Source: Pseudomonas sp. TH31
GTDB taxonomy: Bacteria; Pseudomonadota; Gammaproteobacteria; Pseudomonadales; Pseudomonadaceae
Direction of reading: 5' to 3'
DNA: 64,000 nt
Assembly (NCBI RefSeq): GCF_016650815.1
Contig: NZ_JAEKEZ010000033.1
Location: 496,001 to 560,000, forward strand
The position numbers and the translations under genes were made by a program. Each line of letters begins with the position of its first letter. Position 1 is the stretch's first letter. The notes below the pieces were generated by a model, which was not told the origin of the DNA, made no database searches, and saw nothing but the letters and a program-made list of their open reading frames with translations. Positions 18,528 through 27,084 of the stretch are shown in pieces.

Positions 18528-20252
18528 TCAGGGCTGCGTCTGCGGGAAGATCAGAATCTCCAGGTTGCCGCGCTGGTAGCGTTTGCCGTCCACGGGCAAC
18601 AAGGCGACTTCCTGAACTTCCTGAACACTGTTGACCCGCATCACCACCCCGACCGAGCCTTTCTTGCGCGCTTCGGTCATCCATTGGCCGACGTTATCCA
18701 TGGTGACTTTGCGCGAAGCCATGGTTGGGTCGTCGAGACCATATTTCAGCTCACCGATAGTGTTGAACAGATCGACTTGCGGACGCTTCAACCGCCAGGA
18801 CAACGCCGACGCCGCGCCCAGGTCGTTACTGAGTAATGAGCTCGTCGGACCCAAGGCATCCAGGTGTTCGGCGATAAACTGGTCAGGCATCTTGCTGTTG
18901 ACGATCTTGCCGGGCATCGCGGCCGGCAGCAGCGCCACCAGCAGAAAGATCCCCAGCGCCGGCGCCGCCCAGAGCGTCAATGGCCGCGAGACTTGCACTG
19001 CGTTGGCGATGATCCAGCCGGCCAGCACGATGTAGCCAAGGGACAGGCTGAACATCTCCGTGTTTTCGAAGATTTCCCGGGTCGCTTGTACGTAAACCAA
19101 GCCGATCAGCGCAGCGCTGGCCAGCACCACATTGAGTACACCGTTAATACGCAGGGCCCGGCCTTTCGCCTGTTCAATCAGACCCACCACGGTATGCCCC
19201 ATCAGCAACGCCAGCGGCAGCAGGCACGGCATGATGTAGGTCGGCAACTTGCCCTTGCTCAGGCTGAAAAACGCCAGCGGCAACAGCATCCACAGCAGCA
19301 GGAAACCGATCGCCGGTTGGCGCTTGTTCTTCCAGGCCTGGATAAAGGTCGATGGCAGCAACGCGGCCCACGGCAGGCTCGATACCACCAGCATTGGCAG
19401 ATAGAACCACCACGGACGGGTATGTTGTGCATCTTCGGCGGCGAACCGGCGAATGTGTTCGTGCCAGAAGAAAAACCGCCAGAAGTCCGGTTCCCGATAG
19501 TGAATGGCAAGCACCCACGGCAAGCAGACCACGGCCGCTACGACAACCGCTATCGGCCCGTAGCGCAACAATTCGCCCAAGCGTCGCTGCCACAGCATGT
19601 AGGGCAGGGCGATCAACACCGGCAACAGCCAGGCGAGGAATCCCTTGGTCATGAAGCCCATGCCGCACGCGGCGCCCAATATGGCCCACGCACCGATTCG
19701 TGCTTTGGAAGACGGGCTATCGATGGCAAACCACAGCGCCACCAGGCTCAGATTGACCCAGAGCGTGAACTGCGGATCGAGATTCGCATAACCGGCTTGC
19801 CCGGCGATCAACCCAAAACTCATGTAGAGCAACGCACAGGCGCCACTTTTACGCGGGTCGTTCCACAGGCGGCGGGCGATCAGATAAGCCAGCCAGATGC
19901 TCAGCCCGGTGCTCAACGCCGAGGCGATTCGCACACCAAACAGGTTATCGCCGAATACGGCCTGGCCGATGGCGATCATCCAGTAGCCGGCAATGGGTTT
20001 TTCGAAATAGCGGATGCCCATGAAGTGTGGGGACACCCAATTGCCGCTCAAGAGCATTTCCTGGCTGATCTGGCCGTAGCGGGTTTCGTCGGGGATCCAC
20101 AGACCGTGGGTGACCAGTGGCACTAAATAGAACACCACGAAGGCCAGTAGCAAGCCGGGAACGATCCAGCGTTCGGCGGCTGTCGGTTCTGGCGCAGGGC
20201 GGCGGGACGCATGCGCCGCAGGGTGTTGCAACAGATTGTTATGGGACGTCAT
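18528..20252 (-). CDS. arnT: Second ArnT-type lipid A aminoarabinose transferase paralogue
   Basis: A 574-residue GT39 protein closely similar to the operon copy at 4841-6490. It shares the first-loop motif GLWIPDETRYGQISQEML (about residues 50-67), LSKGKLPTYIMPCL, and a C-terminal domain with LLSNDLGAASALSWRLKRPQ. It has an extra polar N-terminus of about 20 residues rich in Ala, Pro and His. It is not next to arnBCA, so it must rely on the first operon for its undecaprenyl phosphate-Ara4N donor or use another lipid-linked sugar. The neighbours (phosphatase, sensor pair, GT39) suggest a separately controlled envelope module. Confidence 0.9.
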   Translation of the reverse strand: MTSHNNLLQHPAAHASRRPAPEPTAAERWIVPGLLLAFVVFYLVPLVTHGLWIPDETRYGQISQEMLLSGNWVSPHFMGIRYFEKPIAGYWMIAIGQAVFGDNLFGVRIASALSTGLSIWLAYLIARRLWNDPRKSGACALLYMSFGLIAGQAGYANLDPQFTLWVNLSLVALWFAIDSPSSKARIGAWAILGAACGMGFMTKGFLAWLLPVLIALPYMLWQRRLGELLRYGPIAVVVAAVVCLPWVLAIHYREPDFWRFFFWHEHIRRFAAEDAQHTRPWWFYLPMLVVSSLPWAALLPSTFIQAWKNKRQPAIGFLLLWMLLPLAFFSLSKGKLPTYIMPCLLPLALLMGHTVVGLIEQAKGRALRINGVLNVVLASAALIGLVYVQATREIFENTEMFSLSLGYIVLAGWIIANAVQVSRPLTLWAAPALGIFLLVALLPAAMPGKIVNSKMPDQFIAEHLDALGPTSSLLSNDLGAASALSWRLKRPQVDLFNTIGELKYGLDDPTMASRKVTMDNVGQWMTEARKKGSVGVVMRVNSVQEVQEVALLPVDGKRYQRGNLEILIFPQTQP

Positions 20253-20572
20253 GAATCGACCTTAACGCAGGGACGTTGCTTGGTTCAGTGAGGCGCCCGG
20301 CGCAATCCTGCGCAGGCACAACGCTGGTTGAGTGAATGCAGGCATATCGGCAGCTGAATGTGCGTGTTTCCCTGAATCCAGAGAACTATCAACCTTCCCG
20401 GCTGAACAGTTCCTGAAGGAATTCAAGCTTGGAATCCGCCAATGTCCAGTTATTCAGGTAAAAGACAAACTTTCTTGCATCGACATGCCAATGAGTAGCG
20501 AACTAATTAGTTCGCTACTCATTACCTTTGATTATTTTGACCTTGTATTACGCTTGGCATCTAACAAGTGAT
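20253..20572. other. Intergenic region upstream of the second arnT
   Basis: 320 bases with no convincing gene. The part from 20460 to 20570 is AT-rich and contains the 34-base palindrome listed next. A 79-codon plus-strand frame here has no recognisable domain and poor codon choice, so it is not called. Confidence 0.6.
20490..20523. promoter_or_regulatory. 34-bp perfect palindrome (operator or hairpin)
   Basis: The sequence from AATGAGTAGCGAACTAA onward is its own reverse complement over all 34 bases, with no loop. It has no T-run on either side, so it is not a standard intrinsic terminator. It lies 238 bases before the second arnT and 50 bases past the phosphatase stop. It is unlike the REP repeats elsewhere in the window. 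A dimeric repressor or regulator operator is the most natural reading; a cruciform or RNA hairpin is also possible. Confidence 0.75.
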
Positions 20573-21283
20573 TCACTGCGCGTTGGTTACTTCAGCGCTT
20601 TTTTCGCGTAACAGCGAATGCCAATCACCGTCATTCAGTATGCCCAACACCTTAAGTTGCCCGTTGGCGTCAATGCTGACAAACAAGGAGCTGCTGTATT
20701 CGCTCGCGGCGGCGTGCTTGAAACCGGTCTGCTTTTCAAAATCACCGATGCAACCGCTGTGTGTGACCAGTACCGAGTTGCGATGGGGGATCTTGTGCGC
20801 GACGACATCGTTACGCAGGGTACTGCCGCAACTGGCCAGCCATTCCTGAGTCACCGCTGCTTTACCAAACATGGCGTGCGCCGATTGCTCGGTGCGGGTC
20901 ACCGGGCTGACGAAGACATCGGTTTGTGCCATGCCCAGGCTCACAAAGCCTTGGCCTACCGCTGCGGAAGCCTGGCTACCGAACTGGGTAATCCCATCGG
21001 CCGGGCCCAGGCACGGATTGCTGGAACGGTCGCAACGCTCGGCGTGGCGAACCAGCGCCACCACGTCACCGGCTTGCCAGTGCTTGATCAGTTCGGCCTG
21101 GACCTTGGCGCCTGCACTGCCAAGATCTGTCGGGGATCGATGCCACAACATGAAGCCGGTCACCAGGACGGCCACTGTCAACAAGGCTGACACACCGATG
21201 ATTTTGGTGAGTCGCGATGGCAGCCATCGACGGGACGGCATAGCGGATGTCACTGATTCGACCACGGTCTTGCCCCTTTGCAT
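20573..21283 (-). CDS. Ais/PmrG-like histidine phosphatase (predicted LPS core phosphatase)
   Basis: A 236-residue histidine phosphatase. A membrane anchor or uncleaved signal (about residues 20-45, IIGVSALLTVAVLVTGFML) places it at or beyond the inner membrane. The catalytic motif is ALVRHAERCDRSSNPCLG near residue 75, typical of the Ais/PmrG branch, with SPVTRTEQSA and VLVTHSGCI completing the site. Ais is proposed to remove a heptose phosphate from LPS core and is induced with arn genes in enteric bacteria. The ATG at 21283 is chosen over a longer frame to 21376. It lies between a two-component system and the second arnT, all on one strand. Confidence 0.82.
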   Translation of the reverse strand: MQRGKTVVESVTSAMPSRRWLPSRLTKIIGVSALLTVAVLVTGFMLWHRSPTDLGSAGAKVQAELIKHWQAGDVVALVRHAERCDRSSNPCLGPADGITQFGSQASAAVGQGFVSLGMAQTDVFVSPVTRTEQSAHAMFGKAAVTQEWLASCGSTLRNDVVAHKIPHRNSVLVTHSGCIGDFEKQTGFKHAAASEYSSSLFVSIDANGQLKVLGILNDGDWHSLLREKSAEVTNAQ

Positions 21284-21499
21284 AACCCGGAAACTGCACG
21301 CAACGCAGCCTTGGCCGGGAAAGTTTCGACGAAATTTTAAGTTGCCCAGTCGTACTTCTAACGATGAGCAACACACTAAGGGGCGGGGCGTATGAGCGCG
21401 GTGAAACGGATGTGAAAAATTTGCGGAAATTCATTGTTATTCAAGAAACTCTCTCCCTTTAGTTTCAGTGACAGGAGCCTAGTCGATTGACGAGTTATG

Positions 21500-21538
21500 A
21501 CACGGGGTATTTGAAAACTACTATCAAATACGCCGTGT
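21500..21538 (-). terminator. Hairpin after the sensor kinase gene (terminator-like)
   Basis: Arms 21500-21514 and 21524-21538 pair over 15 bases with one mismatch around a 9-base loop. It begins nine bases after the kinase stop on the minus strand. There is no clear U-run after it, so termination is likely but not certain. Confidence 0.5.
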
Positions 21539-21546
21539 AGATTATT

Positions 21547-22920
21547 TCAAGTTGTTTCCGTGGCGGGTCTGCCAAGCAAATCGACTCGGCAGCCAGGCGC
21601 CGCATCGCTGACGGCCAGTTTCATGTCGTGCAGGCGCGCCACAGCTGAAACCATGCTCAGTCCAAGGCCGTTACCCTGCGTATGCCGACTGGATTCGGCG
21701 CGGTACAGCCTGCGCAATACCGCTTCGCGCTCCGCCGGCGCAATACCCGGTCCGTTGTCCGTCACGCGAATCCCTATAGCGGTCCGGTCAGCGATCACGG
21801 TCAGGTGAATGTCGCTATGGTCCGGTGAAAACTTGATCGCGTTGTCCAGTAAGTTGCAGACAGCATCGAACAACAGTTGCGCATCACCGGCTATAACGGC
21901 CGGCATCTGGCTGCCATTGAACGTCAGGCGGATGCCGCGTTCCTCGGCCAGCGGTTCATAGAGCTCCGCAGCATCGGCCGCTATTACATTCAAATCCAGC
22001 GGGGCAAAGTGACTGCGGCGCGCGCTGTTTTCGATTTCCGAAATGCGCAGCAAGGCTTTGAACGTTAACAGCAGGCCCTTGGCTTCGGTGAGCGCCGCGT
22101 CAATGCTGGCGGCATATTGGGCCTCATCCAGACCACGCCGTTGGGCGCGCTCAAGGCCTGCGATCAGCCGGGTCAGCGGCGTGCGCAGGTCATGGGCGAT
22201 GTCATCGCAGACACCTTTGACTTCGCTCATCAACCGTCCCAACTCATCCAGCATGCCGTTGACCACGCCAGCGAGACGGTCGATATCATCGTTGTTACCA
22301 AGGATCGGCAGCCGACCGGTCAAGTCTCCTTCGATGATGCCTTTGATGGAACGACTCAGTTTGTCCAGGCGCCGGTGGGCCGAGTAACCCAGCACCACCG
22401 CGCCGAACAGACCGACCACCAGCAACAGAACACCGCCGGAATACAACGCATTGATCAGCAGTTCATCGAACTCGCGAATATCGTGCATATCCTGGGCGAC
22501 CAGCAACGTCTTGCCATCAGGCAGGCGATGCACCATGAACCGCACCGGACGATGGTGACCATTGTCCTTGAGCCAGCGAAACTCCTGCGGTTTGTCGTAC
22601 TCAGCGAACGGCGGCAGGCGATGAATCGCTCCGGCGATAAACTTGCCTTGTTCGTCGAACAGGCTATGGGGCAGACGGCCTTCGACATCCTGCACGGCAT
22701 GCTTGCGAATCTCGGCTAACTGCAACTCCGGTGATTGCAGGCTGCGGTTTTCGACTTGCCGATAGAGCGCCGTATCGGCTTCGGTTTTGAGGTAGAACGC
22801 CGTTTGCCAATAGATGTAGCCGAACAACGCCAGGAATGAGCAACCGAATAGCCCAAGAAACAGCAGGCCGGTGCGAAAACTGATGGTGCGCGGTATTTCA
22901 CTCAGGTGAACGGAGAACAT
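21547..22920 (-). CDS. Two-component sensor histidine kinase (EnvZ/PmrB class)
   Basis: A 457-residue inner-membrane kinase. Two membrane helices (about residues 15-35 and 170-190) flank a periplasmic sensor of about 130 residues. A HAMP linker follows, then the H-box CDDIAHDLRTPLTRL, the N-box LLDNAIKFSP, the G1 box VTDNGPGIAP and the G2 box GNGLGLSMV. ATG 22920 is preferred over the upstream GTG because GGAG stands seven bases before it. It overlaps the response-regulator gene by about 23 bases, so the pair is co-expressed. The stimulus is unknown. Downstream phosphatase and arnT genes make lipid A or LPS control a fair guess. Confidence 0.9.
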   Translation of the reverse strand: MFSVHLSEIPRTISFRTGLLFLGLFGCSFLALFGYIYWQTAFYLKTEADTALYRQVENRSLQSPELQLAEIRKHAVQDVEGRLPHSLFDEQGKFIAGAIHRLPPFAEYDKPQEFRWLKDNGHHRPVRFMVHRLPDGKTLLVAQDMHDIREFDELLINALYSGGVLLLVVGLFGAVVLGYSAHRRLDKLSRSIKGIIEGDLTGRLPILGNNDDIDRLAGVVNGMLDELGRLMSEVKGVCDDIAHDLRTPLTRLIAGLERAQRRGLDEAQYAASIDAALTEAKGLLLTFKALLRISEIENSARRSHFAPLDLNVIAADAAELYEPLAEERGIRLTFNGSQMPAVIAGDAQLLFDAVCNLLDNAIKFSPDHSDIHLTVIADRTAIGIRVTDNGPGIAPAEREAVLRRLYRAESSRHTQGNGLGLSMVSAVARLHDMKLAVSDAAPGCRVDLLGRPATETT

Positions 22921-23590
22921 AGCCGGCTCCACGAATGGTGTGAATCATCGGCAGATCGCCTTCGCCATCCACCTTGCGTCGCAAGCGGCTGATGTGGACC
23001 TCGATCACATTCGTGCGCTCGTCGTAGGCGTAACTCCATACCGCTTCAAACAACATGGTACGCGTGATGACTTGCCCGGCATTGCGCATCAGATGCTCGA
23101 GCAAGGCGTACTCACGAGGCACCAGTTCGATGACCCGTTCACCACGGCGCACCGTTCGCCGCAACAAATCGATTTCCAGATTGGCGACTCGCAATCGGGG
23201 CTCCTGAGTCGTAGCGGGCGGCTCTGCACGGCGCCGGCACAAGGCATCGAGGCGTGCTGTCAGCTCGATGAACTCAAACGGTTTGGTCAGGTAGTCGTCA
23301 CCCCCGGCGCGCAGTCCGCGAACCCGCTCGTCCAGCGCACTCAAAGCGCTGAGAATCAGCACCGGAGTGCTCACGCTGGCCGCTCGCAACGCGGTGAGCA
23401 CACCCAAGCCATCAAGGCCGCCAGGCAACATGCGGTCCAGGACGATCAGGTCAAAGGGTTCACTCAAGGCTTTCAACAGGCCTTCGCGGCCATTGTCGAC
23501 ACAGCTCACCGTGAAGCCGTGATCACACAGGGCCGCTTCGATTTCGCGGGCAGTAGGCAAGTCGTCTTCGACGACCAAAACATGGGTCAT
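22898..23590 (-). CDS. OmpR/PhoB-family response regulator
   Basis: A 230-residue regulator. The receiver has VVEDD acidic residues at 6-10, the phospho-acceptor Asp in DLIVLDRMLPGG near residue 52, and Lys in YLTKPF near 102. The C-terminal winged helix ends with NVIEVHISRLRRKV and IHTIRGAGYVL. An in-frame GTG at 23608 could add six residues. It is the first gene of the minus-strand group regulator, kinase, phosphatase, arnT, GT39 and diverges from the efflux regulator at 23710. Confidence 0.92.
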   Translation of the reverse strand: MTHVLVVEDDLPTAREIEAALCDHGFTVSCVDNGREGLLKALSEPFDLIVLDRMLPGGLDGLGVLTALRAASVSTPVLILSALSALDERVRGLRAGGDDYLTKPFEFIELTARLDALCRRRAEPPATTQEPRLRVANLEIDLLRRTVRRGERVIELVPREYALLEHLMRNAGQVITRTMLFEAVWSYAYDERTNVIEVHISRLRRKVDGEGDLPMIHTIRGAGYVLRSPE

Positions 23591-23669
23591 GGCAGTAGAA
23601 CCGGTCACGTGGTCGGGACAGAGGTGGCATAGTGTGTCAAAGCCTTGGGCGAAGCTACGTTCCCGCCGG

Positions 23670-23684
23670 TTAAATAAAAGTTTA
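23670..23684 (+). promoter_or_regulatory. TTAAATAAAAGTTTA site, copy 1 (candidate response-regulator box)
   Basis: The 15-base sequence lies 26 bases before the efflux regulator start, in the space between two divergent response-regulator genes. An identical copy stands just before the efflux genes (24396-24410). Its AT-rich makeup is unusual here, and the spacing suggests binding by the regulator encoded at 23710. Confidence 0.6.
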
Positions 23685-23709
23685 GGTTGGATTTCATGGA
23701 GACCGTTCC

Positions 23710-24399
23710 TTGCGCATTCTCGTGGTTGAAGACGATGCCCAGACTGCCGCGTACCTGCTGCGCGGGTTGACGGAAAGTGGCCATGTCGTCGATATCGCCA
23801 GCGACGGCAACAGTGGCCTGGGCATGGCCCTGGAAGCGATTCACGATGCGTTGATTGTCGATCGACGTTTACCCGGGCTCGACGGCATCGAGTTGATCAA
23901 GGCCTTGCGAAGTCGTGGCCAGCGCGTGCCGATCCTGATGCTCAGCGCCCAGGCGTCCACCGCGCAAAAGGTCGAAGGCCTGCAAGCCGGTTGTGACGAT
24001 TACCTGGCCAAACCTTATGCATTCGCCGAAGTGCTGGCGCGTCTGGATGCCTTGATGCGTGGCCGCGATCAATCGAACGGGCCGGCACGTCAGCTAGAGG
24101 TCGGAGAGTTGCGACTCGACTGTGCCACGCGCACCGCCGTGCGCCAGGGGCGGGTCATTGCCTTGCAGCACCGCGAAGCCCTGTTGCTGGAAAAACTCAT
24201 GCGCCACAGCGGCCAGGTGGTGACCCGCGACATGCTGCTCGACAGCGCCTGGGACTACGCTTTCGACCCCAACGACAACGTGATCGACAAACACATCCAT
24301 CGCCTGCGGCGAAAACTCGATGAAGGTTTTGATGACTCGCTGATCAAGACGGTGCCCGGTGTCGGCTACAGCTTTCAGGTCGACACGCCGCAAGATTAA
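23710..24399 (+). CDS. OmpR-family response regulator of the adjacent RND efflux operon
   Basis: A 229-residue regulator starting at TTG 23710 (MRILVVEDDAQTA), with GGAG eight bases upstream. The upstream ATG at 23696 is out of frame. The receiver has VVEDD, the phospho-acceptor Asp in ALIVDRRLPGLDG near residue 51 and Lys in YLAKPYAF. The winged helix ends NVIDKHIHRLRRKL and VPGVGYSF. It heads a plus-strand unit: regulator, outer-membrane factor, adaptor, RND pump, sensor kinase. The cognate kinase is most likely the one at 30178, at the far end of the same unit. Confidence 0.92.
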   Translation: MRILVVEDDAQTAAYLLRGLTESGHVVDIASDGNSGLGMALEAIHDALIVDRRLPGLDGIELIKALRSRGQRVPILMLSAQASTAQKVEGLQAGCDDYLAKPYAFAEVLARLDALMRGRDQSNGPARQLEVGELRLDCATRTAVRQGRVIALQHREALLLEKLMRHSGQVVTRDMLLDSAWDYAFDPNDNVIDKHIHRLRRKLDEGFDDSLIKTVPGVGYSFQVDTPQD

Positions 24400-24410
24400 A
24401 TAAAAGTTTA
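24396..24410 (+). promoter_or_regulatory. TTAAATAAAAGTTTA site, copy 2
   Basis: An exact copy of the 15-base site at 23670. It overlaps the stop codon of the regulator gene (TAA at 24397-24399) and lies 92 bases before the chosen start of the outer-membrane factor gene. This suggests a second, internal promoter under the same control. Confidence 0.6.
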
Positions 24411-24502
24411 TCTGCCGACGAACGCTCTGGCAGGCACTCCTCGCTATCTTCGCCTCATTCGTGGACTCATCCACAGAGGCTCAAGCGGGAGATAGCTTGC
24501 CC

Positions 24503-25921
24503 ATGTCCGTTGCAACCTTGGCGGTGCGCACCTTAGGTTCCGCGCGTTACTCACCGATGTCTTTGATGTTGCTCGGCGTGCTGGCGCTCGGCGGCTGCTC
24601 GATGGTGCCCGAGTATCGGCAACCCGAGCTGCCTGTGGCTGCGCATTGGGATGGCGCGCCAGACAGCCAATCGGCGCCAGGCGGGCAGTGGTGGCACGAG
24701 TTTCACAGTGTCGAACTCGACTCATTGATTGCCCGAGGCCTGGCCTCCAACTACACGCTCAAGGCTGCGGTCAGTCGGATTGACGAGGCTCGTGCTTCAG
24801 CACAAGTCGTGGGCGCCGGCCAATACCCGGCGCTGAATCTGGGGAGCAACTTCCAGCGTCAGAACAACTACGGCACCACGGCAAAGCGCAGCGTCTTTGC
24901 CGAAGCCACCTACGAGGTGGACTTCTGGGGCAAACAGCGTGCGGTAGCCGATTCCGCCGACGCCCTGGCCAACGCCAGTGTGTTCGATGCCCATACATTG
25001 CGTATGACTCTGGGCGCGAGTATTGCCGACAGCTACTTCCAGGTGTTGTCACTGGAAGAACGCCTGCGTCTGGCCCAGTCGATTGCTGACGATGCCCGGC
25101 AAGTGCTCGACCTGGTGGAAGTCCAGGCCAGCCAGGGCGCGGTGTCGAACCTCGAAGTCGCTCAGCAACGCAATGCCATGCAGACCTTTGAAGCGGCGAT
25201 GCCAGGCTTGCGTCAGCAACGGGATCTGGCGCTGTACCAATTGGCAGTACTGGTCGGTGCGCCACCCCAAGGCTTTCACCTGCAAGGTAACGGGCTCGAC
25301 ACCTTGCAAGTGCCGCAACCTTCGACCGGCCTGCCCATTGGCTTGTTGCGCCAGCGGCCTGACATTCAAGCAGCAGAGGCGCGGCTGACGTCGGCAAACT
25401 TCGATGTCGGTGTGGCCCGTGCCGCGTTTCTGCCCAACCTCTCGCTGGACCTGCTGGGCGGCATCGATACGATCGCCGGCGGGCAGATCTGGAGCGCTAT
25501 CGGCACCCTTAGTCAGCCGTTGTTCGCCGGTGGCCAGCTCAAGGGCCAGTTGCATTTTGACGAGGCTCATGTGCAGGAGCTGACCGCCAGTTACCGTGAG
25601 TCGATCATCGAAGCACTGCAAGACGTCCAAACCCAGGTCAGCGCCGCCCGTGAGCTGGACAAGAGTTACGCCCTGAACCAATCGGCCGTCGATTCGGCCC
25701 GCGAAGCCGTGCGGCTGGCACAGGTCCGCTACCGGTTGGGCTCGACCGATTTCCAGACCTTGCTGATCGTTGAGCGCACCCAATACCAGGCTGAAGACAC
25801 GCTGTTGCAGGTGCGCCTGCAACACCTTCAGGCCGCTGTCGGTTTGTTTCGCGCCTTGGGCGGAGATTTTTCCGCCGTCGCCATCGCTTCCAATTCTCCT
25901 TCCCAGGTGGCTCACCCATGA
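24503..25921 (+). CDS. RND efflux outer-membrane factor lipoprotein (NodT/OprM type)
   Basis: A 472-residue TolC-like channel that lets the pump release substrate outside the cell. A lipoprotein signal ends in the lipobox VLALGGC near residue 33, followed by SMVPEYRQPELP, typical of OprM/NodT. Two repeated outer-membrane-factor domains are visible, including ADSYFQVLSLEERLRLAQ and VRLAQVRYRLGSTDFQTLL. ATG 24503 is picked because a GGAG lies upstream and it gives a normal signal length; 24461 is an alternative. It overlaps the adaptor gene by four bases. Confidence 0.9.
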   Translation: MSVATLAVRTLGSARYSPMSLMLLGVLALGGCSMVPEYRQPELPVAAHWDGAPDSQSAPGGQWWHEFHSVELDSLIARGLASNYTLKAAVSRIDEARASAQVVGAGQYPALNLGSNFQRQNNYGTTAKRSVFAEATYEVDFWGKQRAVADSADALANASVFDAHTLRMTLGASIADSYFQVLSLEERLRLAQSIADDARQVLDLVEVQASQGAVSNLEVAQQRNAMQTFEAAMPGLRQQRDLALYQLAVLVGAPPQGFHLQGNGLDTLQVPQPSTGLPIGLLRQRPDIQAAEARLTSANFDVGVARAAFLPNLSLDLLGGIDTIAGGQIWSAIGTLSQPLFAGGQLKGQLHFDEAHVQELTASYRESIIEALQDVQTQVSAARELDKSYALNQSAVDSAREAVRLAQVRYRLGSTDFQTLLIVERTQYQAEDTLLQVRLQHLQAAVGLFRALGGDFSAVAIASNSPSQVAHP

Positions 25922-27084
25922 ATGTTCTACACCCACGTCGTCGCGTTGCTCTCTGGGGCCTGGTGATTGTGTCGCTCGGCGCAGCCCTCGGCGGTTTTCA
26001 ATGGATCAAGCGGGCCCAGGCAGCACCGGCCAAGTCTGAAGCAGCGGCGGTGCCGGTGCAGATGAGCCAAGTCAGCCGTCAGGATTTGCCCGTCTGGATC
26101 AGTGCCATCGGCAATGTGCAGGCCCTCAACAGTGTGAATGTGCGGGTGAGGGTGGACGGCGAGCTGCAAAAAGTTCTGTTCAACGAAGGGCAAACCGTTA
26201 CCGCCGGCAGCCTGTTGGCGGTGATCGACCCAAGGGTTTATCAGGCCCAGGTCGCTCAAGCCCAAGCCATGGTGGCCAAGGATCAGGCGCAGTTGGCCAA
26301 TCTGCGGGTCAGCCTGGACCGAGCCAGCAAACTGGCCGCAGCCAAGGCCGGTCCGACTCAGGATGTTGATACCTTCCGCGCGCAACTGGCAGCCCAGCAA
26401 GCCACTGTTCAGGCCGATCAAGCAGCGCTGGATACCGCACGCCTGCAATTGGAGTTCACCCAGGTCAAGGCGCCGCTGACCGGCCGTACCGGCCAGCGCC
26501 TGCTCGACGTCGGTTCCATTGCCCACGGCGCCGAAGCCACAGGGCTGGTGACGATTACCCAGATGAACCCGATCTCCGTGGCCTTTGCGGTGTCCCAGGA
26601 TGATCTGGCACAAATCCTCGAAGAAAACGCCAAAGGCGCGTTGCAGGTTGTCGCGATGACGCGTGACGGTCACCAGGAAATCGCCCATGGCCAACTGAGC
26701 TTCATCGACAGCCAGGTGGCCGCTGCCAGTGGGCAGATTCAGCTCAAGGCCCAATTCGACAATGGCGCCGGTCAACTGTGGCCCGGAGAGTTGGTGAGCG
26801 CGCGGTTGCTGGTCCAGACCCGTCGGGACGTTACCGTGGTGCCGGCCGATGCAGTGCAATTCGGGCGTCAGGGCAACTTTGTCTATGTGGTCGATGCTGA
26901 TCAGCGGGTGCAGCCGCGTCTGGTCGACGCCGCGACGGTGGTCGCAGGCAAACAGTGGATTCGCCAAGGCCTGGCGGCCGGAGAAACCGTTGTGGTGCAG
27001 GGGCAATCCCGCGTCGCGCCGGGGCTGAAAGTCACGCCGGTCAAGCCTGAGAATTCGGCGGCACTGGTGGAGGCTACACCATGA
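25918..27084 (+). CDS. RND efflux periplasmic adaptor (membrane fusion protein)
   Basis: A 388-residue adaptor that joins the inner-membrane pump to the outer-membrane channel. An N-terminal anchor (about residues 10-30) is followed by the lipoyl half ALNSVNVRVRVDGELQKVLF, a helical hairpin rich in Ala and Gln (about 105-170), and the second lipoyl half APLTGRTGQRLLDVGSI. The beta-barrel and membrane-proximal domains follow. It most resembles MdtA/MuxA-type adaptors. It overlaps the genes on both sides by four bases. Confidence 0.9.
   Translation: MNVLHPRRRVALWGLVIVSLGAALGGFQWIKRAQAAPAKSEAAAVPVQMSQVSRQDLPVWISAIGNVQALNSVNVRVRVDGELQKVLFNEGQTVTAGSLLAVIDPRVYQAQVAQAQAMVAKDQAQLANLRVSLDRASKLAAAKAGPTQDVDTFRAQLAAQQATVQADQAALDTARLQLEFTQVKAPLTGRTGQRLLDVGSIAHGAEATGLVTITQMNPISVAFAVSQDDLAQILEENAKGALQVVAMTRDGHQEIAHGQLSFIDSQVAAASGQIQLKAQFDNGAGQLWPGELVSARLLVQTRRDVTVVPADAVQFGRQGNFVYVVDADQRVQPRLVDAATVVAGKQWIRQGLAAGETVVVQGQSRVAPGLKVTPVKPENSAALVEATP

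Noticed and set aside
18864..20126. Plus-strand 420-codon frame opposite the second arnT
   Set aside because: Rich in Gln, Arg and His as expected for the complement of a membrane-protein gene; no domain or ribosome site.
20332..20571. Plus-strand 79-codon frame in the intergenic space before the second arnT
   Set aside because: No recognisable motif, no ribosome site, and it runs through the 34-base palindrome.
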